A DNA stretch of 64,000 nt from assembly GCA_965223305.1 (NCBI GenBank), contig CBDCWT010000040.1, positions 1 through 64,000 on the forward strand, given 5' to 3'. The notes beneath the pieces were generated by a model. That model had not been told where the DNA came from. It searched no databases and saw nothing but the letters and a program-made list of their open reading frames with translations. This document shows positions 9,502-18,500 of the stretch, in pieces. The position numbers were made by a program, and so were the translations under genes. How positions within the stretch are numbered: position 1 is the stretch's first letter; each line of letters starts with the position of its first letter. This DNA is from CBDCWT01 sp965223305. GTDB taxonomy: Bacteria; Planctomycetota; Planctomycetia; Pirellulales; Pirellulaceae.

Positions 9502-9753
9502 ATGGAGGCAAAACCGATGGAGTCGGCAAGCGATCTTTATCGAGACTACGCGACCGTGGCCGACAACCTGGAACGGCGACTTGTCGCAATGTACGGACAG
9601 CAGAAGGCCGAGCGGCTATTTCAGAGGATGGCTCAGTCGCGTTTCGAGCGAATCTGTCACGCAGCGGCAAACGACGCCCTGAAGCGGCAGTGGGTCGGTC
9701 GGCTGCGAGAGAGGATAAGCTCGCAGGTCTTAGAAGCGGAGGACGCAGCCTAA
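9502..9753 (+). CDS. Small hypothetical protein, 83 residues
   Basis: A start at ATG 9502 is preferred. An in-frame GTG at 9481 would add seven residues. The product is a helical, charged protein (DLYRDYATVADNLERRLVAM, QQKAERLFQRMAQSRFERIC) that ends at 9753, overlapping the last codon of the convergent gene at 9750-10418. No family recognised. Confidence 0.5.
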   Translation: MEAKPMESASDLYRDYATVADNLERRLVAMYGQQKAERLFQRMAQSRFERICHAAANDALKRQWVGRLRERISSQVLEAEDAA

Positions 9754-10418
9754 TCCTGTGACGACACGCGATCGTGGGGAGAATTGGACGGAGATTCGTG
9801 AACGTTGTTGTCAAACCAAAGGTCCATCTGGCTGGCCTGCGCCGCACTCCAAAACTCAGTTTCGGATGCGGTGTCTTTGACGGTCCAACCAGCGACCAAG
9901 ATAATTCTTTGGCAGCTTTGCCAGACAGCGAGCGTCTTGGGCCAATCATCTCCTGTCATAGCTGTGCCGCGAGCAAACGTTTCAGCAATCTCCCCCAAGC
10001 AATGAAAGAACCTTTGCCGCGGTGCATCGACGCAGTTTTCATCGAGCGCCTCCATGAGCTTCTCTAGTTTCGCCTTTTCACTGGCATTCCACTCCAGGCC
10101 TTCCTGCGCGGCAATCTCGCTTTCGAAGATCTCCGATGGTAATGCCTTTGTTTCGACCAAAGTGAAATACACTTCGCGGACGTCCCGTTCTTCGAGCTGC
10201 CCCAACACAAAGATGGCTTCACCCATCCGTATGGCGTAATCACCCACGTTGAGATTCGTGGGGAGCATGATGTCGTACTCGTCCCCGTCTTCATCGCGGT
10301 ACAACCAGATCGCGCCCTTACCCTCCACATCTCGGTTGTGACTCCAGCCATTAGTCTGGAGGTAATCTGCAACCGCTCGCGGAACCAATCTGACCATCTC
10401 GTGTTTTGTGAATTTCAT
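9750..10418 (-). CDS. Hypothetical protein following a DUF4365 gene
   Basis: 222 residues from ATG 10418 (MKFTKHEMVRLVPRAVADYL). The longer in-frame form to 10457 begins inside the coding region of the preceding gene and is rejected. The start codon overlaps the corrected stop of the DUF4365 gene in the sequence ATATGA, the usual sign of translational coupling. The first third looks like a small alpha/beta domain (GAIWLYRDEDGDEYDIMLP) and the middle is helical. Inference: it works with the DUF4365 protein. The joint function is unknown. Confidence 0.65.
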   Translation of the reverse strand: MKFTKHEMVRLVPRAVADYLQTNGWSHNRDVEGKGAIWLYRDEDGDEYDIMLPTNLNVGDYAIRMGEAIFVLGQLEERDVREVYFTLVETKALPSEIFESEIAAQEGLEWNASEKAKLEKLMEALDENCVDAPRQRFFHCLGEIAETFARGTAMTGDDWPKTLAVWQSCQRIILVAGWTVKDTASETEFWSAAQASQMDLWFDNNVHESPSNSPHDRVSSQD

Positions 10419-10901
10419 ATCCGGTCCGTACGATCGATCGAGTCCATCAGTTGCCACAGTTGGTCAACTGAAAAGAGTTGGTTTGGAGGCAGCTCAACTG
10501 TCACACTATCCGTATTACTTGTCTCCCGCCAGCCGGCCAACGAGACCCAGCGGGCATGGACAATGCAGTACAAGTTGATGGTTCGCCTCGGTAAGCCATT
10601 TCTCGGGTTGATCAGGCACCGTGACGACGACGAGAATCCGCGGTACCAAGCAATCGCATCGTAGTTCGTTATAGTTTTTCAGGCAGAGGCGAAACCGCAT
10701 CACATCTTCTACATTCTTGGAAGTGCACTTCAGTTGCAGTTCGAGTCTTGGCCTTCTCGGCATTTTCTTGCCGCTGGCGGCGATTCCGAGGTCGATGCTA
10801 TCATCATCTACACAGAGCGTGTATGTATCGAACCCCGCCGCTGAGGCGATGGTTCGAACGTAGGCTTGGCTGAACTGCTCCTTTTGCTGATTCAGGTGCA
10901 T
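10415..10901 (-). pseudogene. DUF4365 domain protein with one frameshift
   Basis: From MHLNQQKEQFSQAYVRTIAS the frame follows the DUF4365 family (VDDDSIDLGIAA, LELQLKCTSKN, LVPRILVVVTVP, EKWL). At about 10560 it goes out of frame. Removing one C in TTGTCCATGCCC restores LVLHCHARWVSLAGWRETSN and a stop in ATATGA that overlaps the next start. So a single base separates this from an intact 160-residue protein. It is either a recent pseudogene or a sequence error. DUF4365 has a nuclease-like core and is often found in accessory islands. Its role here is not established. Confidence 0.65.
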
Positions 10902-10955
10902 CGGTACCGTTTGTGCGAAGTTGTGCGACTTTCGAGCGACGTTCAGGACCATCAT

Positions 10956-11628
10956 ACACGCTACAAGTGTGAATTCGCCAAGCCCGCCTCTTACAACAGA
11001 ACCAACAAGGGATTCTCCTGAGGGGAGAGATGGAGCTCCGCACCATATGGCCCATAAAGCCGGTACCGTTACCCGGGATTCTTCCTAACGCACCTGGACT
11101 GTGTGCCTGTACGCCCATCTCGGCTGCAGTGTGTCTGGCGGGTTGTTTTTCTCGCTTCACTTCAGCCAGGCTACCCGAATGAGGTGTCTACCCTGGTGGT
11201 GATGTTGCTACTGACGAACCAGCCGTTGCCTCCGATTGCCGACGCATGCGTCGGTGCAGCTACCCGCCGTGGCCATCCCGGGTGGCTTCGCAGCGTCGGT
11301 GGGCGCAACCGAAGTCGTGGCGGAGATCTCCGAACTCCTGGGCGATATGACTGAACGGAGTATTTGAACGCTGCGGCAATCCACCTCCCCGTCCGTCATC
11401 CGAGCCGCTACCGATCGGCTTTGACTACTGGTAGGGGTGTCACCCGGTATCACCTTGCGGCAGGTCACTTCGTGTTCGACGCGACCGTCTAACTTTAACC
11501 GCGACGCAAAGTGGGTCTGCCGAATCCATTTGTGCATGACCGGCAGAGTGAGGCTAACCTCGCAGAGCGGCGGCAAAGGTTGTGATCGCTGAGCCCGGCA
11601 CCTCCCCGTAGAGCAGTTGCGACGAAGA
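10956..11628. other. Gene-poor stretch
   Basis: No gene supported. Around 11287-11311 occurs CTTCGCAGCGTCGGTGGGCG followed by CAACC, related to short sequences at 15217 and 42274. Confidence 0.35.
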
Positions 11629-12273
11629 CTACTGCCGGTTCTCCGGCGGCGCCATGAAGTGCTTGTGAGAATAGACTGCGATGGTGATGTCAGGCCGAGC
11701 TTCCTGGAGCTTCATCACCAGCCAATCAGAATCGCGGATGCCGAACAATGTCAACTCTGTAATCTGCGGCATGTCCACAATTGCATCTAGTCCTGGACCT
11801 GTAAGCGCATCGGCAGACAGAGATATCCGCCGTAGTCTGGTGCACTCGACAAGGCTCGTGAGGCCCACAGCTGTAACCCTAGACCCGCTAATCTCGAGAT
11901 GCCTCAGAGAGTCCTTGCAATGAGCAGCGACGGCGGCTAGCCCGTCGTCGGAGACCTGGGTCCCTCCAAGTCCCATGTATTGGACTCCCGCCCTTCCCAG
12001 AGCCGGTGCCAGCTCTCTCAAACTGTCATCGGTGATTAACGGTTCACGGCCGCTTGCCGAGAACACGACTTCACACAATCCGTTTACGCCGACGGAGCCA
12101 TTGAGCGACTCGATTTCTCTGGTAGTCTGGTCCACCTCGCTGGATCGCACGGTGAACACTAGAAGCAGCGCTAGTGCCACAACAAATGTGCTAACAATCA
12201 AGCATGAGGTGGCAATTATCGCGCCTACGGGCACTGCCACCGTTCTACGCACCGTTTCGTCTTTTCGTTGCAT
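11629..12273 (-). CDS. Membrane-anchored leucine-rich-repeat protein
   Basis: 214 residues from ATG 12273. A single N-terminal membrane anchor (AIIATSCLIVSTFVVALALL, residues about 18-40) is followed by an exported domain with leucine-rich repeats of the planctomycete type: LGRAGVQYMGLGGTQVSDDG, LRHLEISGSRVTAVGLTSL, TRLRRISLSADALTGPGL, then MPQITELTLFGI. About four repeats are visible. Inference: a protein-binding periplasmic or surface domain. No operon partners are evident. Confidence 0.7.
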   Translation of the reverse strand: MQRKDETVRRTVAVPVGAIIATSCLIVSTFVVALALLLVFTVRSSEVDQTTREIESLNGSVGVNGLCEVVFSASGREPLITDDSLRELAPALGRAGVQYMGLGGTQVSDDGLAAVAAHCKDSLRHLEISGSRVTAVGLTSLVECTRLRRISLSADALTGPGLDAIVDMPQITELTLFGIRDSDWLVMKLQEARPDITIAVYSHKHFMAPPENRQ

Positions 12274-12503
12274 ACCACAGCTTCCGGGTCATCGTGTACC
12301 AATGCCCACTTTTTACAGGGGGCGCAGTCATAGCCGTATGGCTTACCCCACACCGACCACAACGGCTTGACCCGGCACTTCTTGATCATACACGACAGCA
12401 TCCAATTGCTGCTGTCGACGCTCGCGTCGAGCCAGGCCCGTCCGTCGTTCTCCGATAGACAATTGTCGTTCAAGACGTCCCAGACATATCGAGTCCTGGC
12501 CAT
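12225..12503 (-). pseudogene. Possible RHS-type N-terminal fragment
   Basis: The frame opens MARTRYVWDVLNDNCLSEND, which resembles the phrase 'RYVWDPVNDSYL' seen in RHS-repeat proteins of planctomycetes. It then loses similarity and overlaps the start of the LRR gene by 49 bases. It is probably a decayed fragment, with low support. Confidence 0.25.
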
Positions 12504-12955
12504 TCTGACATCCCCTTCGAGCTGCGGACGGTTTCATCTCGCGATCATGTCTCCTATCCAATCGTAGGAAGTTCGCCGAAAGTCACCTATTTAGGCGCTA
12601 CGCGACTGAGAGGTGAGCGGCGTGGCCTGGGTGAGGATTCGAGGCGGTCGCCCCGGTGTCACCGGTAATGACTAGATGCAAGGCGGCCGTCAAACACGAA
12701 GTGCAGAGCCGCAAGTGGCTTGGTGAACACCTGGCGCCGCCAGCGGGCGTTCCGTCGTACGGGTATAACCGGCAACCCGCACCTCAGCAGGCTAGTTGCA
12801 GCGGCATGTAGTTGTTGATCAGGTCTCAGTTGGGGTGCACGCGGCCGACAAGTTGGTCTCTGCGGCTGGTGCTGTACCCGCGTCAGTGATGGACTCGCCG
12901 TTCCCTCGCGAAAGCACACTCTGTGCTATCAGACTGACTGTGTCGAGACCGAGGT
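12504..12955. other. No gene recognised
   Basis: Frames are short and Arg-rich. No promoter, repeat or RNA structure that I can support. Confidence 0.35.
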
Positions 12956-13000
12956 ATGGAATCACCTGTGCGGCGAAGGGCAGCTACCCTGAGCGCTCTT

Positions 13001-13086
13001 TTCCTGGTGCTGGTCCTGGTCCTGCTCTGGGGGATGGCAATCTCGTGGGTTCCAGAGCAAGACCAGGACCAGCACCAAGACCAGGA
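13001..13086. repeat. Fold-back pair of GGACCAGGACCAG tracts
   Basis: CTGGTGCTGGTCCTGGTCC at the left is the inverse of GACCAGGACCAGCACCAAG at the right, separated by about 21 bases, so the strand can fold into a long hairpin. The same tract occurs in one orientation at 13403-13433 and 42097-42137. Confidence 0.7.
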
Positions 13087-13402
13087 AACTTTGGTCGCCC
13101 GAGTCGAGGAGGTATCGGCAAGCATTCCCAACAACATTGCAGAGGGCAACGGGAAATGGTCGAAGCGAAACCGCAAGAGGTACTTCGAGATTGCACGCGG
13201 TTCCGCGCTCGAATGTGCAAGTTGCCTCGATGTCCTGGTCCCGCGACGGCGGATCGATCAACCTCAAATCGCGCCAGGGAAGGAAAAGCTGCACAGCGTG
13301 GTTAATATGTTGACAAGGATAATCAAGAATCTGTCGTCGGACGGGCCGTATGCAAGTCGGTCGTCCTCCAGCAGCCCGTTCTTGCGGATGATCCTGCAGA
13401 TT

Positions 13403-13433
13403 CCAGAGCAGGACCAGGACCAGGAGCAGGAAA
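13403..13433. repeat. GGACCAGGACCAG minisatellite tract downstream of four-helix-bundle remnant
   Basis: CCAGAGCAGGACCAGGACCA followed by GGAGCAGGAAACG. It occupies the same position relative to the four-helix-bundle sequence as the tract at 42097-42137, so gene end and tract were copied together. Confidence 0.7.
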
Positions 13434-13713
13434 CGGGGGAGTTGCGCCTGTCCGTGTGAGTTGGCAAGACGCGCGAATTGCACCGGGAATCCGCGAAACG
13501 TTGGAAACGTCAGCCCTGTCCATGCGGAAGACGGATGTGGTTTGCGGCGAGCCCAAGACCGAGCGCGTCGATCGCGGGTGCGGGCCGCATTGTCTCGGGG
13601 CTCCTCCAGCCGATGAGTGAGGATTGCCTCAGGATGGGCCTGCACGCACATGACGGCAGCCTTTGACCACATTGGGTCCACCGTGATAACCTATGCATAG
13701 GAGGAGCCTGACA

Positions 13714-13950
13714 GTGAGTTACCAGTTCCCACCAGAGCTCGACGCCCTTATCAAGCGCCAACTTGCGAGCGGTGAATACGAAAGCGAAGACGCAGTGCTG
13801 ATTGCCGCAATGCATTCGTTGGAGCAACAGAAAGAAGATTTGGCGGCGATTCGCGAAGGCATCCAAGACATGGAAAACGGGCGAGTTCGACCACTCCGCG
13901 AATTCGACCGAGACTTTCGCGAAAAGAAGAATATTTCACAGGATGCCTGA
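13714..13950 (+). CDS. ParD-family antitoxin of a type II toxin-antitoxin pair
   Basis: 78 residues from GTG 13714. AGGAGG at 13699-13704 sits 9 bases upstream and settles the start over the ATG at 13693. The sequence SYQFPPELDALIKRQLASGEYESEDAVLIAA is a typical ParD/CC2985-type ribbon-helix-helix N-terminus, with a flexible acidic tail (GRVRPLREFDRDFREKK) that in the family neutralises the toxin. Its stop overlaps the toxin start by 8 bases (ATGCCTGA). Known role: dimeric DNA-binding antitoxin that represses its own operon. Confidence 0.85.
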   Translation: MSYQFPPELDALIKRQLASGEYESEDAVLIAAMHSLEQQKEDLAAIREGIQDMENGRVRPLREFDRDFREKKNISQDA

Positions 13951-14269
13951 ACCCTACGACGTTCTCCTCACGGAGCAGGCTCAGGAAGAAATCGATGACG
14001 CTCACGAATGGTGGGCCGCCCATCGCTCACTCGCGCAAGCCAACCAGTGGTACATCGGGTTCTACGAAGCGATGATCTCCTTGGAGCGGAACCCCGATCG
14101 GTGTTCACTTGCTCCCGAGAACGACCGTTTTCCATACGAACTACGGCAGTTGACGTACGGTCTTGGTGCAAAGCCCACTCATCGAGCGATCTTCACAATC
14201 CGAGATCAAATCGTGCTGGTTCTTCGGGTTCGTCACTTGGGTCAGCGTTCGATTGGACCGGACGATTAG
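13943..14269 (+). CDS. ParE/RelE-family toxin
   Basis: 108 residues from ATG 13943. The RelE/ParE fold is recognisable: YDVLLTEQAQEEIDDAHEWW, then NPDRCSLAPENDRFPYELRQ, and the C-terminal strands THRAIFTIRDQIVLVLRVRH. Family members inhibit DNA gyrase (ParE) or cleave mRNA (RelE). The ParD partner upstream favours the ParE side, but the target cannot be settled from sequence. The gene appears intact and is translationally coupled to its antitoxin. Confidence 0.85.
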   Translation: MPEPYDVLLTEQAQEEIDDAHEWWAAHRSLAQANQWYIGFYEAMISLERNPDRCSLAPENDRFPYELRQLTYGLGAKPTHRAIFTIRDQIVLVLRVRHLGQRSIGPDD

Positions 14270-14548
14270 CAGCCACCAAGCCGCGCCCAGCTGAAGTCGT
14301 GCTCGACTCCGTGTGCCAACTGCATCTTCGAGTGCCCACATCGGTTCTTCGCTGCACGCAGTTCGACACAGAGATGAAACCTACCCATGCGGCGAAGCAA
14401 ATCGCCCTTGGTGCGTGAGGTGGAATCGCCCGACGCACCGAAACGCTGATAGCGGCCGTGTCAAATTGAGGACAGTCCGCCGGTCCACTCGCCAGTTCAA
14501 TCGCTGCGACAAAGTCGCGCCGCTTAACGCCCAGATGCTGCGGCCACC

Positions 14549-14857
14549 GTGTCCGAGCGAAGCCTGCTGAAAAGAATGCGAAACGACACCAAGTCTCGAT
14601 TGCCCAATCTGAAGTGGAAATTTGATCACTTCAAGGTGAAACCTGACTTCAACGTTGAAGGATTCGTGCCAAGTACTTTCACTGTTACCAAGGCTGACAA
14701 GAGGAGTGATGACGTGCGCCTGTATGTGTTTCTGACTCATCCTGATTCAGGAACCGACAACTGGATTCTTCGCTACTCGAATTCTGAATGCTACTCTCTC
14801 GAATGGATACCTGATCTAGGGTTCCGGCGCCGCCCAACCAGTGTCAAGGTCCGCTAA
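14549..14857 (+). CDS. Hypothetical protein, about 102 residues
   Basis: GTG 14549 or ATG 14576 can serve as the start. The product has ordinary composition (LPNLKWKFDHFKVKPDFNVE, RLYVFLTHPDSGTDNWILRY, SLEWIPDLGF) and looks like a small beta-rich domain. No family, operon or strong ribosome binding site is seen. Confidence 0.45.
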   Translation: MSERSLLKRMRNDTKSRLPNLKWKFDHFKVKPDFNVEGFVPSTFTVTKADKRSDDVRLYVFLTHPDSGTDNWILRYSNSECYSLEWIPDLGFRRRPTSVKVR

Positions 14858-15829
14858 ACTGCACAGGTGTAAACAGACCGACGGACATTGGCTACTATGC
14901 GCCAAGATGAAGCTCCAACTCAAGTTTCACAGCAGTCACGACGTGCGGAGACCAAATTGCCTCAGCACGAAAACGTCGCTGGAGCGAGGTCGGCAACGGT
15001 AAACTTCACGGCACGAACCCCGCGGTTGAAGCACATCCGTGCGAGTTCGCAAAATGCCCTTCATGCAACGGAATCGACAACGTGCAGCTTCACTCAGACG
15101 GGAGGAGCACCGCTGTGTTGTCAGTTCGACGGCAGGAACATCGTGTCGCTGCTGATGCGGCAGCCGTCAGGCGCGCACATGGGGCGGGGTGGCACTTATC
15201 GTGATCGCCTGTTCCTTCGCAACTCCGGTGGGCGCAACCAAGCAGAGAATGTCCACCGAAGAACTGGATGTCGGTCTCTTCGACCGACGCTGCGCCCGCG
15301 CAAACCGGTGAGTAACTCAGAATTCGAAGACTGTACCAAAGAAGGCCGCGGTGTGGGCAGTCGGATTTGACCGAGAATTCCGACACGCAGAGCAAAGCGA
15401 TTGCCACTTGTCCATCCAGCGAACAGCTACGAGCCCTTTCCGTCGGCCGGCTCTTGGGCGCGTCGGACGATTCCACCGACGCAGCGAAGCGGTGTCGCGA
15501 GACTCGCACGGGTGTCTTTCCCAGACGCGTCCAAACGCGCGCAGTTCGCCCACGCGGCGCCACCCGAGCACCCAAGAACAGTGCAGAAACGCGCGGGGTG
15601 GAAAACGCACAGCAAATTGCAGGTTCGATGCCGGGGTCGATGTGCCCTCCGCGCAAGCGTGACTTCACAACTGTGGAAGTCGGCTGACTTAAGACCAGCC
15701 ATTCGACGGATCCATGATTCTGTGCCGTAAGAGGCGTTGTGCCTCGTCACCGCCAATTGAGCGAGAGTGAAGACCGCGGACCGTCGATCTACTAGGTCCA
15801 CGAAGGATATTCGGTCCTTAGACAGCAAA
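14858..15829. other. Long gene-poor stretch with short dispersed repeats and a kinase-like N-terminal fragment
   Basis: At 15036-15095 a sequence (ACATCCGTGCGAGTTCGCAA then AATGCCCTTC) resembles 24623-24680. At 15217-15240 CTTCGCAACTCCGGTGGGCG recurs at 42274. At 15367 a TTG-started frame reads CPSSEQLRALSVGRLLGASD, like the zinc-finger leader of planctomycete Ser/Thr kinases, then degrades. No intact gene is present. Confidence 0.4.
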
Positions 15830-16858
15830 TTACCGCGGAACAATCAAATGCGCTCGCTGTGGTGAGACCTTGAAGCGAGCGATCGTGCCGCTCGTGAACT
15901 CAAGGAAATCCGTCTCGATGCCGTCCGAAAAGATCACACCGCCAGTCGGCATCTGTGAACCAACGACGAGTTCAGCATCACTGTCTAACTCGCCTGCCAC
16001 CAAGTCTGCACCGGAATGTCGGCTACGGAATGGTTCACGAACAGCCCAAACAAGCCGCGGATCCTCCCACGAGAGCGTCGGGCGGGATAGGTCTCCGCCA
16101 CCAAACAAGCGGCTGAATCCATCCGTCATGTTGAACAGCGACGACAGCCATCCCGTGGAGCCGGCGCCTGTGGCGACCAACACACCACTTGACGACTGCG
16201 ATTCGATCTGGCCGCTGGCCTCCAACGTGTAGCGAGCTGAGACATGTGTGCGGCACCCGACAAAAAAATCGTTGAACGCGAGCATGCGCTGGCCGTCATT
16301 GGTATTGACTTCCGCGAGGGTGACGTCGCGTGTTCGCGCTTTGCCGTCGATGGCTCGACGTACGGCGGATCTTGCGGCTTGAACATCAAAAGGCAGGAGC
16401 ACGCCATCATTGCGAGCTGGGTCAGGATTCACGCCAATGATCGGCAAGTCGCCGACATACTTCGCCGCATTCGCCACGAGTCCGTCCTGGCCAATCACAA
16501 CGACCAAGAGACAACGACCAAAGTCGAAGTTAGGAAGGAAAGTCCGATCAACAGTACGGATCGGAAAACCGAGGTCAACCTCGTGCAGCAACTGTTGGAC
16601 TGCGTCCTGGTAGACTTGATCTTCGGCTTCGTATTCATCGTGTTCAGCCAGGGCGTCTGCTTCTTCGAGTAAGGCCGCTTCGTCTGCAGCCGCAAGGACT
16701 CCGGCTTTGCCTTGACGCGCTCGACGCAACTCGACTTCGTGGCCAGCGGCATGTTTTAGACGAAAGGCAGCTTGTCTCGCGGTCGCCCAACGGGCTTTGA
16801 GGCCCGCCAGCCTCGTTTCGCGTGTGACGACAGCGATGATTGGTTGTCCGAATCCCAT
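15830..16858 (-). CDS. NAD-kinase-like protein with N-terminal helical extension
   Basis: 342 residues. The core follows the NAD(+)/NADH kinase fold: VVVIGQDGL (residues about 120-128) at the place of GGDGT, IIGVNPDP, the LAFNDFFVG region in place of LNE, and VATGAGSTGWLSS corresponding to the TGSTAY motif. The first 90 residues are an added helical, Glu/Ala-rich region. GGDGT is altered to GQDGL but keeps the Asp. Known reaction: ATP-dependent phosphorylation of NAD to NADP. The diverged motif leaves substrate uncertain. It follows an SPFH gene by 36 bases on the same strand, so the two probably form an operon at a membrane site. Confidence 0.75.
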   Translation of the reverse strand: MGFGQPIIAVVTRETRLAGLKARWATARQAAFRLKHAAGHEVELRRARQGKAGVLAAADEAALLEEADALAEHDEYEAEDQVYQDAVQQLLHEVDLGFPIRTVDRTFLPNFDFGRCLLVVVIGQDGLVANAAKYVGDLPIIGVNPDPARNDGVLLPFDVQAARSAVRRAIDGKARTRDVTLAEVNTNDGQRMLAFNDFFVGCRTHVSARYTLEASGQIESQSSSGVLVATGAGSTGWLSSLFNMTDGFSRLFGGGDLSRPTLSWEDPRLVWAVREPFRSRHSGADLVAGELDSDAELVVGSQMPTGGVIFSDGIETDFLEFTSGTIARFKVSPQRAHLIVPR

Positions 16859-16894
16859 GGCGTGACCGGCTAGTTACTAGACGCTCCAGCGTTG

Positions 16895-17881
16895 TCACCG
16901 CTCCGGTTGCTCTTCGCCTCGATTTCCGGAGATGGAGCCCATCAGCGATTGCAGCAGTTCAGGAGAAATGTTCAGCGTTCCAACCTTTTCCGCATTGTCA
17001 GCCAAATCACGAAATGCCATGGCAATCAGCTGGCCAGAATCGAGCCCCGACTGGGCCGCCATCAGGGTCCGCCAATCGATGTCCTTGATTGGCTCCAATA
17101 CAGCACGTAAAGAGTCAGCGCGAGCTTGCGATTCCTTACGTTCATTGTCGACAGTCAGGTCTACCAATTCCGCGCGACCTTGCTCCAAGGCCACATCGGC
17201 TTCCAATTTCGTTTCGCGTACTTCCCGGCGTTTTTGTTCGACGGCGATCTCCGTCTTGAGTTCGTTTTCCTTGATTTGGCGTTCCAGTTCCACGGCGGTG
17301 TTGCGTCGTGCGTAAACGGCTTCATCTGCTTCCTGCAGTAGCCTTTCACGTGCTTCGGCCTGCAATGCCTTTGCCATCTCGGGCGTCGCTTTGATCGACA
17401 GAATAGAAAGACCAAGGACTTCGACGCCCAGCATGTCGACTGCCTCGGAAGCCTTCAACCCTTCCTCAACACGCGCCACTAACATATCGCTGCTGACAAG
17501 CAATTCCCGCAACGGTTGTTTTTGCGTGAAAGCGCGTGCAAGAATCTGAGTGGCATGAATCAGGCGGTCGTTTAGCTTAGATGGATCGTCACTGCGATGT
17601 CGCCCCGCCGCGTCCACACTGAAATCCAGCAGCCTAGCAAGTGTCGCTGGCTGCGACACGCGATAGGTCAATTCGCCTTGAATCGTGGCGTCCTGAAAAT
17701 CGGCCGTAACTTCGTTGAAAACGAACGGCACGCCCGTGCTCGCAATAGGGATATGCGCCATGACCGATGTGGGAGCGAAGTAGAAGAACGACAATCCCGC
17801 CCCTTCGCGGATGAGGTGTCCACGACGGTATTGCATTACGTGTGTGGTCGGTGGTACTTTGACGTATCGGATACCAAACAT
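16895..17881 (-). CDS. SPFH/band-7 domain membrane-scaffold protein
   Basis: 328 residues from ATG 17881 (MFGIRYVKVPPTTHVMQYRR). This start has GAGG just upstream and matches where the family normally begins. The frame is open without stop to ATG 18112, adding 77 residues of unclear origin. The SPFH domain runs about residues 15-200 (GLSFFYFAPTSVMAHIPIAS, FVFNEVTADFQDATIQGELT). A long coiled coil follows (ARRNTAVELERQIKENELKT, then Glu/Lys-rich heptads), and a C-terminal segment ends in LNISPELLQSLMGS. Known role: oligomeric scaffolds of membrane microdomains. Its tight pairing with an NAD-kinase-like enzyme is the notable context. Confidence 0.8.
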   Translation of the reverse strand: MFGIRYVKVPPTTHVMQYRRGHLIREGAGLSFFYFAPTSVMAHIPIASTGVPFVFNEVTADFQDATIQGELTYRVSQPATLARLLDFSVDAAGRHRSDDPSKLNDRLIHATQILARAFTQKQPLRELLVSSDMLVARVEEGLKASEAVDMLGVEVLGLSILSIKATPEMAKALQAEARERLLQEADEAVYARRNTAVELERQIKENELKTEIAVEQKRREVRETKLEADVALEQGRAELVDLTVDNERKESQARADSLRAVLEPIKDIDWRTLMAAQSGLDSGQLIAMAFRDLADNAEKVGTLNISPELLQSLMGSISGNRGEEQPER

Positions 17882-18500
17882 TTGAACCTCACTCCATCGC
17901 GGCTGCTTACAAACCGAAGCCTCATCTCCATATTCTAGCTTGCGATGTTTGTCACACCTGTAACTCGGATAACCAATACAGATAGCGTATTCGTAGCCGC
18001 TAACTGCGCCTTTATTCGTGTCCAACACGAGTGACAGTCGGAGCGAATTAGGAGCGACTGACTGAACTACGTACGTGGGATTGCGAAATAATCGAACGAT
18101 CTTCGCGTCCATCTCGCGCTGATCGCTGATATGCTCTGCGTCAAATCGCTTTCGTTATCGTCAATGAGGTGCCCTTGCTCGCGCTTGCAGAACTGGACTT
18201 GGATGTCGATGACTAGCGTGGCGCGCTCGACCGGACTACAGGTCAAACCTACATCGGCTTTATCATCCTGCGCACTTTCGTCAGGCTTGAGTGCGGTGGC
18301 AGCAGCATTCCTGGCACCGAGCAGAGCTACTACGTCTTGCGTCCAGTTGGCAAGTCGAGGCCGCGAATGTGCCGTCGTTGTAACCGTTCACGGGATTTCG
18401 CCGGTTTCTTTGCAACGCGGAAGTTGGCTAACACGGTGCGGCTATTAGCGGCGCGCAAGGGCGACGGAGGTGTCGTCGGCTGTGAAGCTCAAAGCACGGA
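17882..18500. other. Upstream region of the SPFH gene, otherwise empty
   Basis: 17882-18112 continues the SPFH reading frame (possible N-terminal extension, MDAKIVRLFRNPTYVVQSVA). From 18113 to 18500 I see no gene on either strand. Confidence 0.35.

Larger units (their letters stand above)
12956..13459 (+). pseudogene. Four-helix-bundle (S23-like) protein remnant embedded in GAGCAGGACCAG tracts
   Basis: Codons from about 13107 to 13345 encode ASIPNNIAEGNGKWSKRNRK-like sequence (here VSASIPNN...), ECASCLDVLV and LHSVVNMLTRIIKNLS. This is nearly identical in DNA to the intact four-helix-bundle gene at 41684-42052. The normal N-terminus is missing. In its place is an inverted pair of CTGGTCCTGGTCC / GGACCAGGACCAG tracts (13001-13030 and 13052-13086), giving the artificial leader LSALFLVLVLVLL. 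The normal stop is also lost. This family includes proteins found in rRNA intervening sequences and DGR Avd proteins. Confidence 0.6.
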
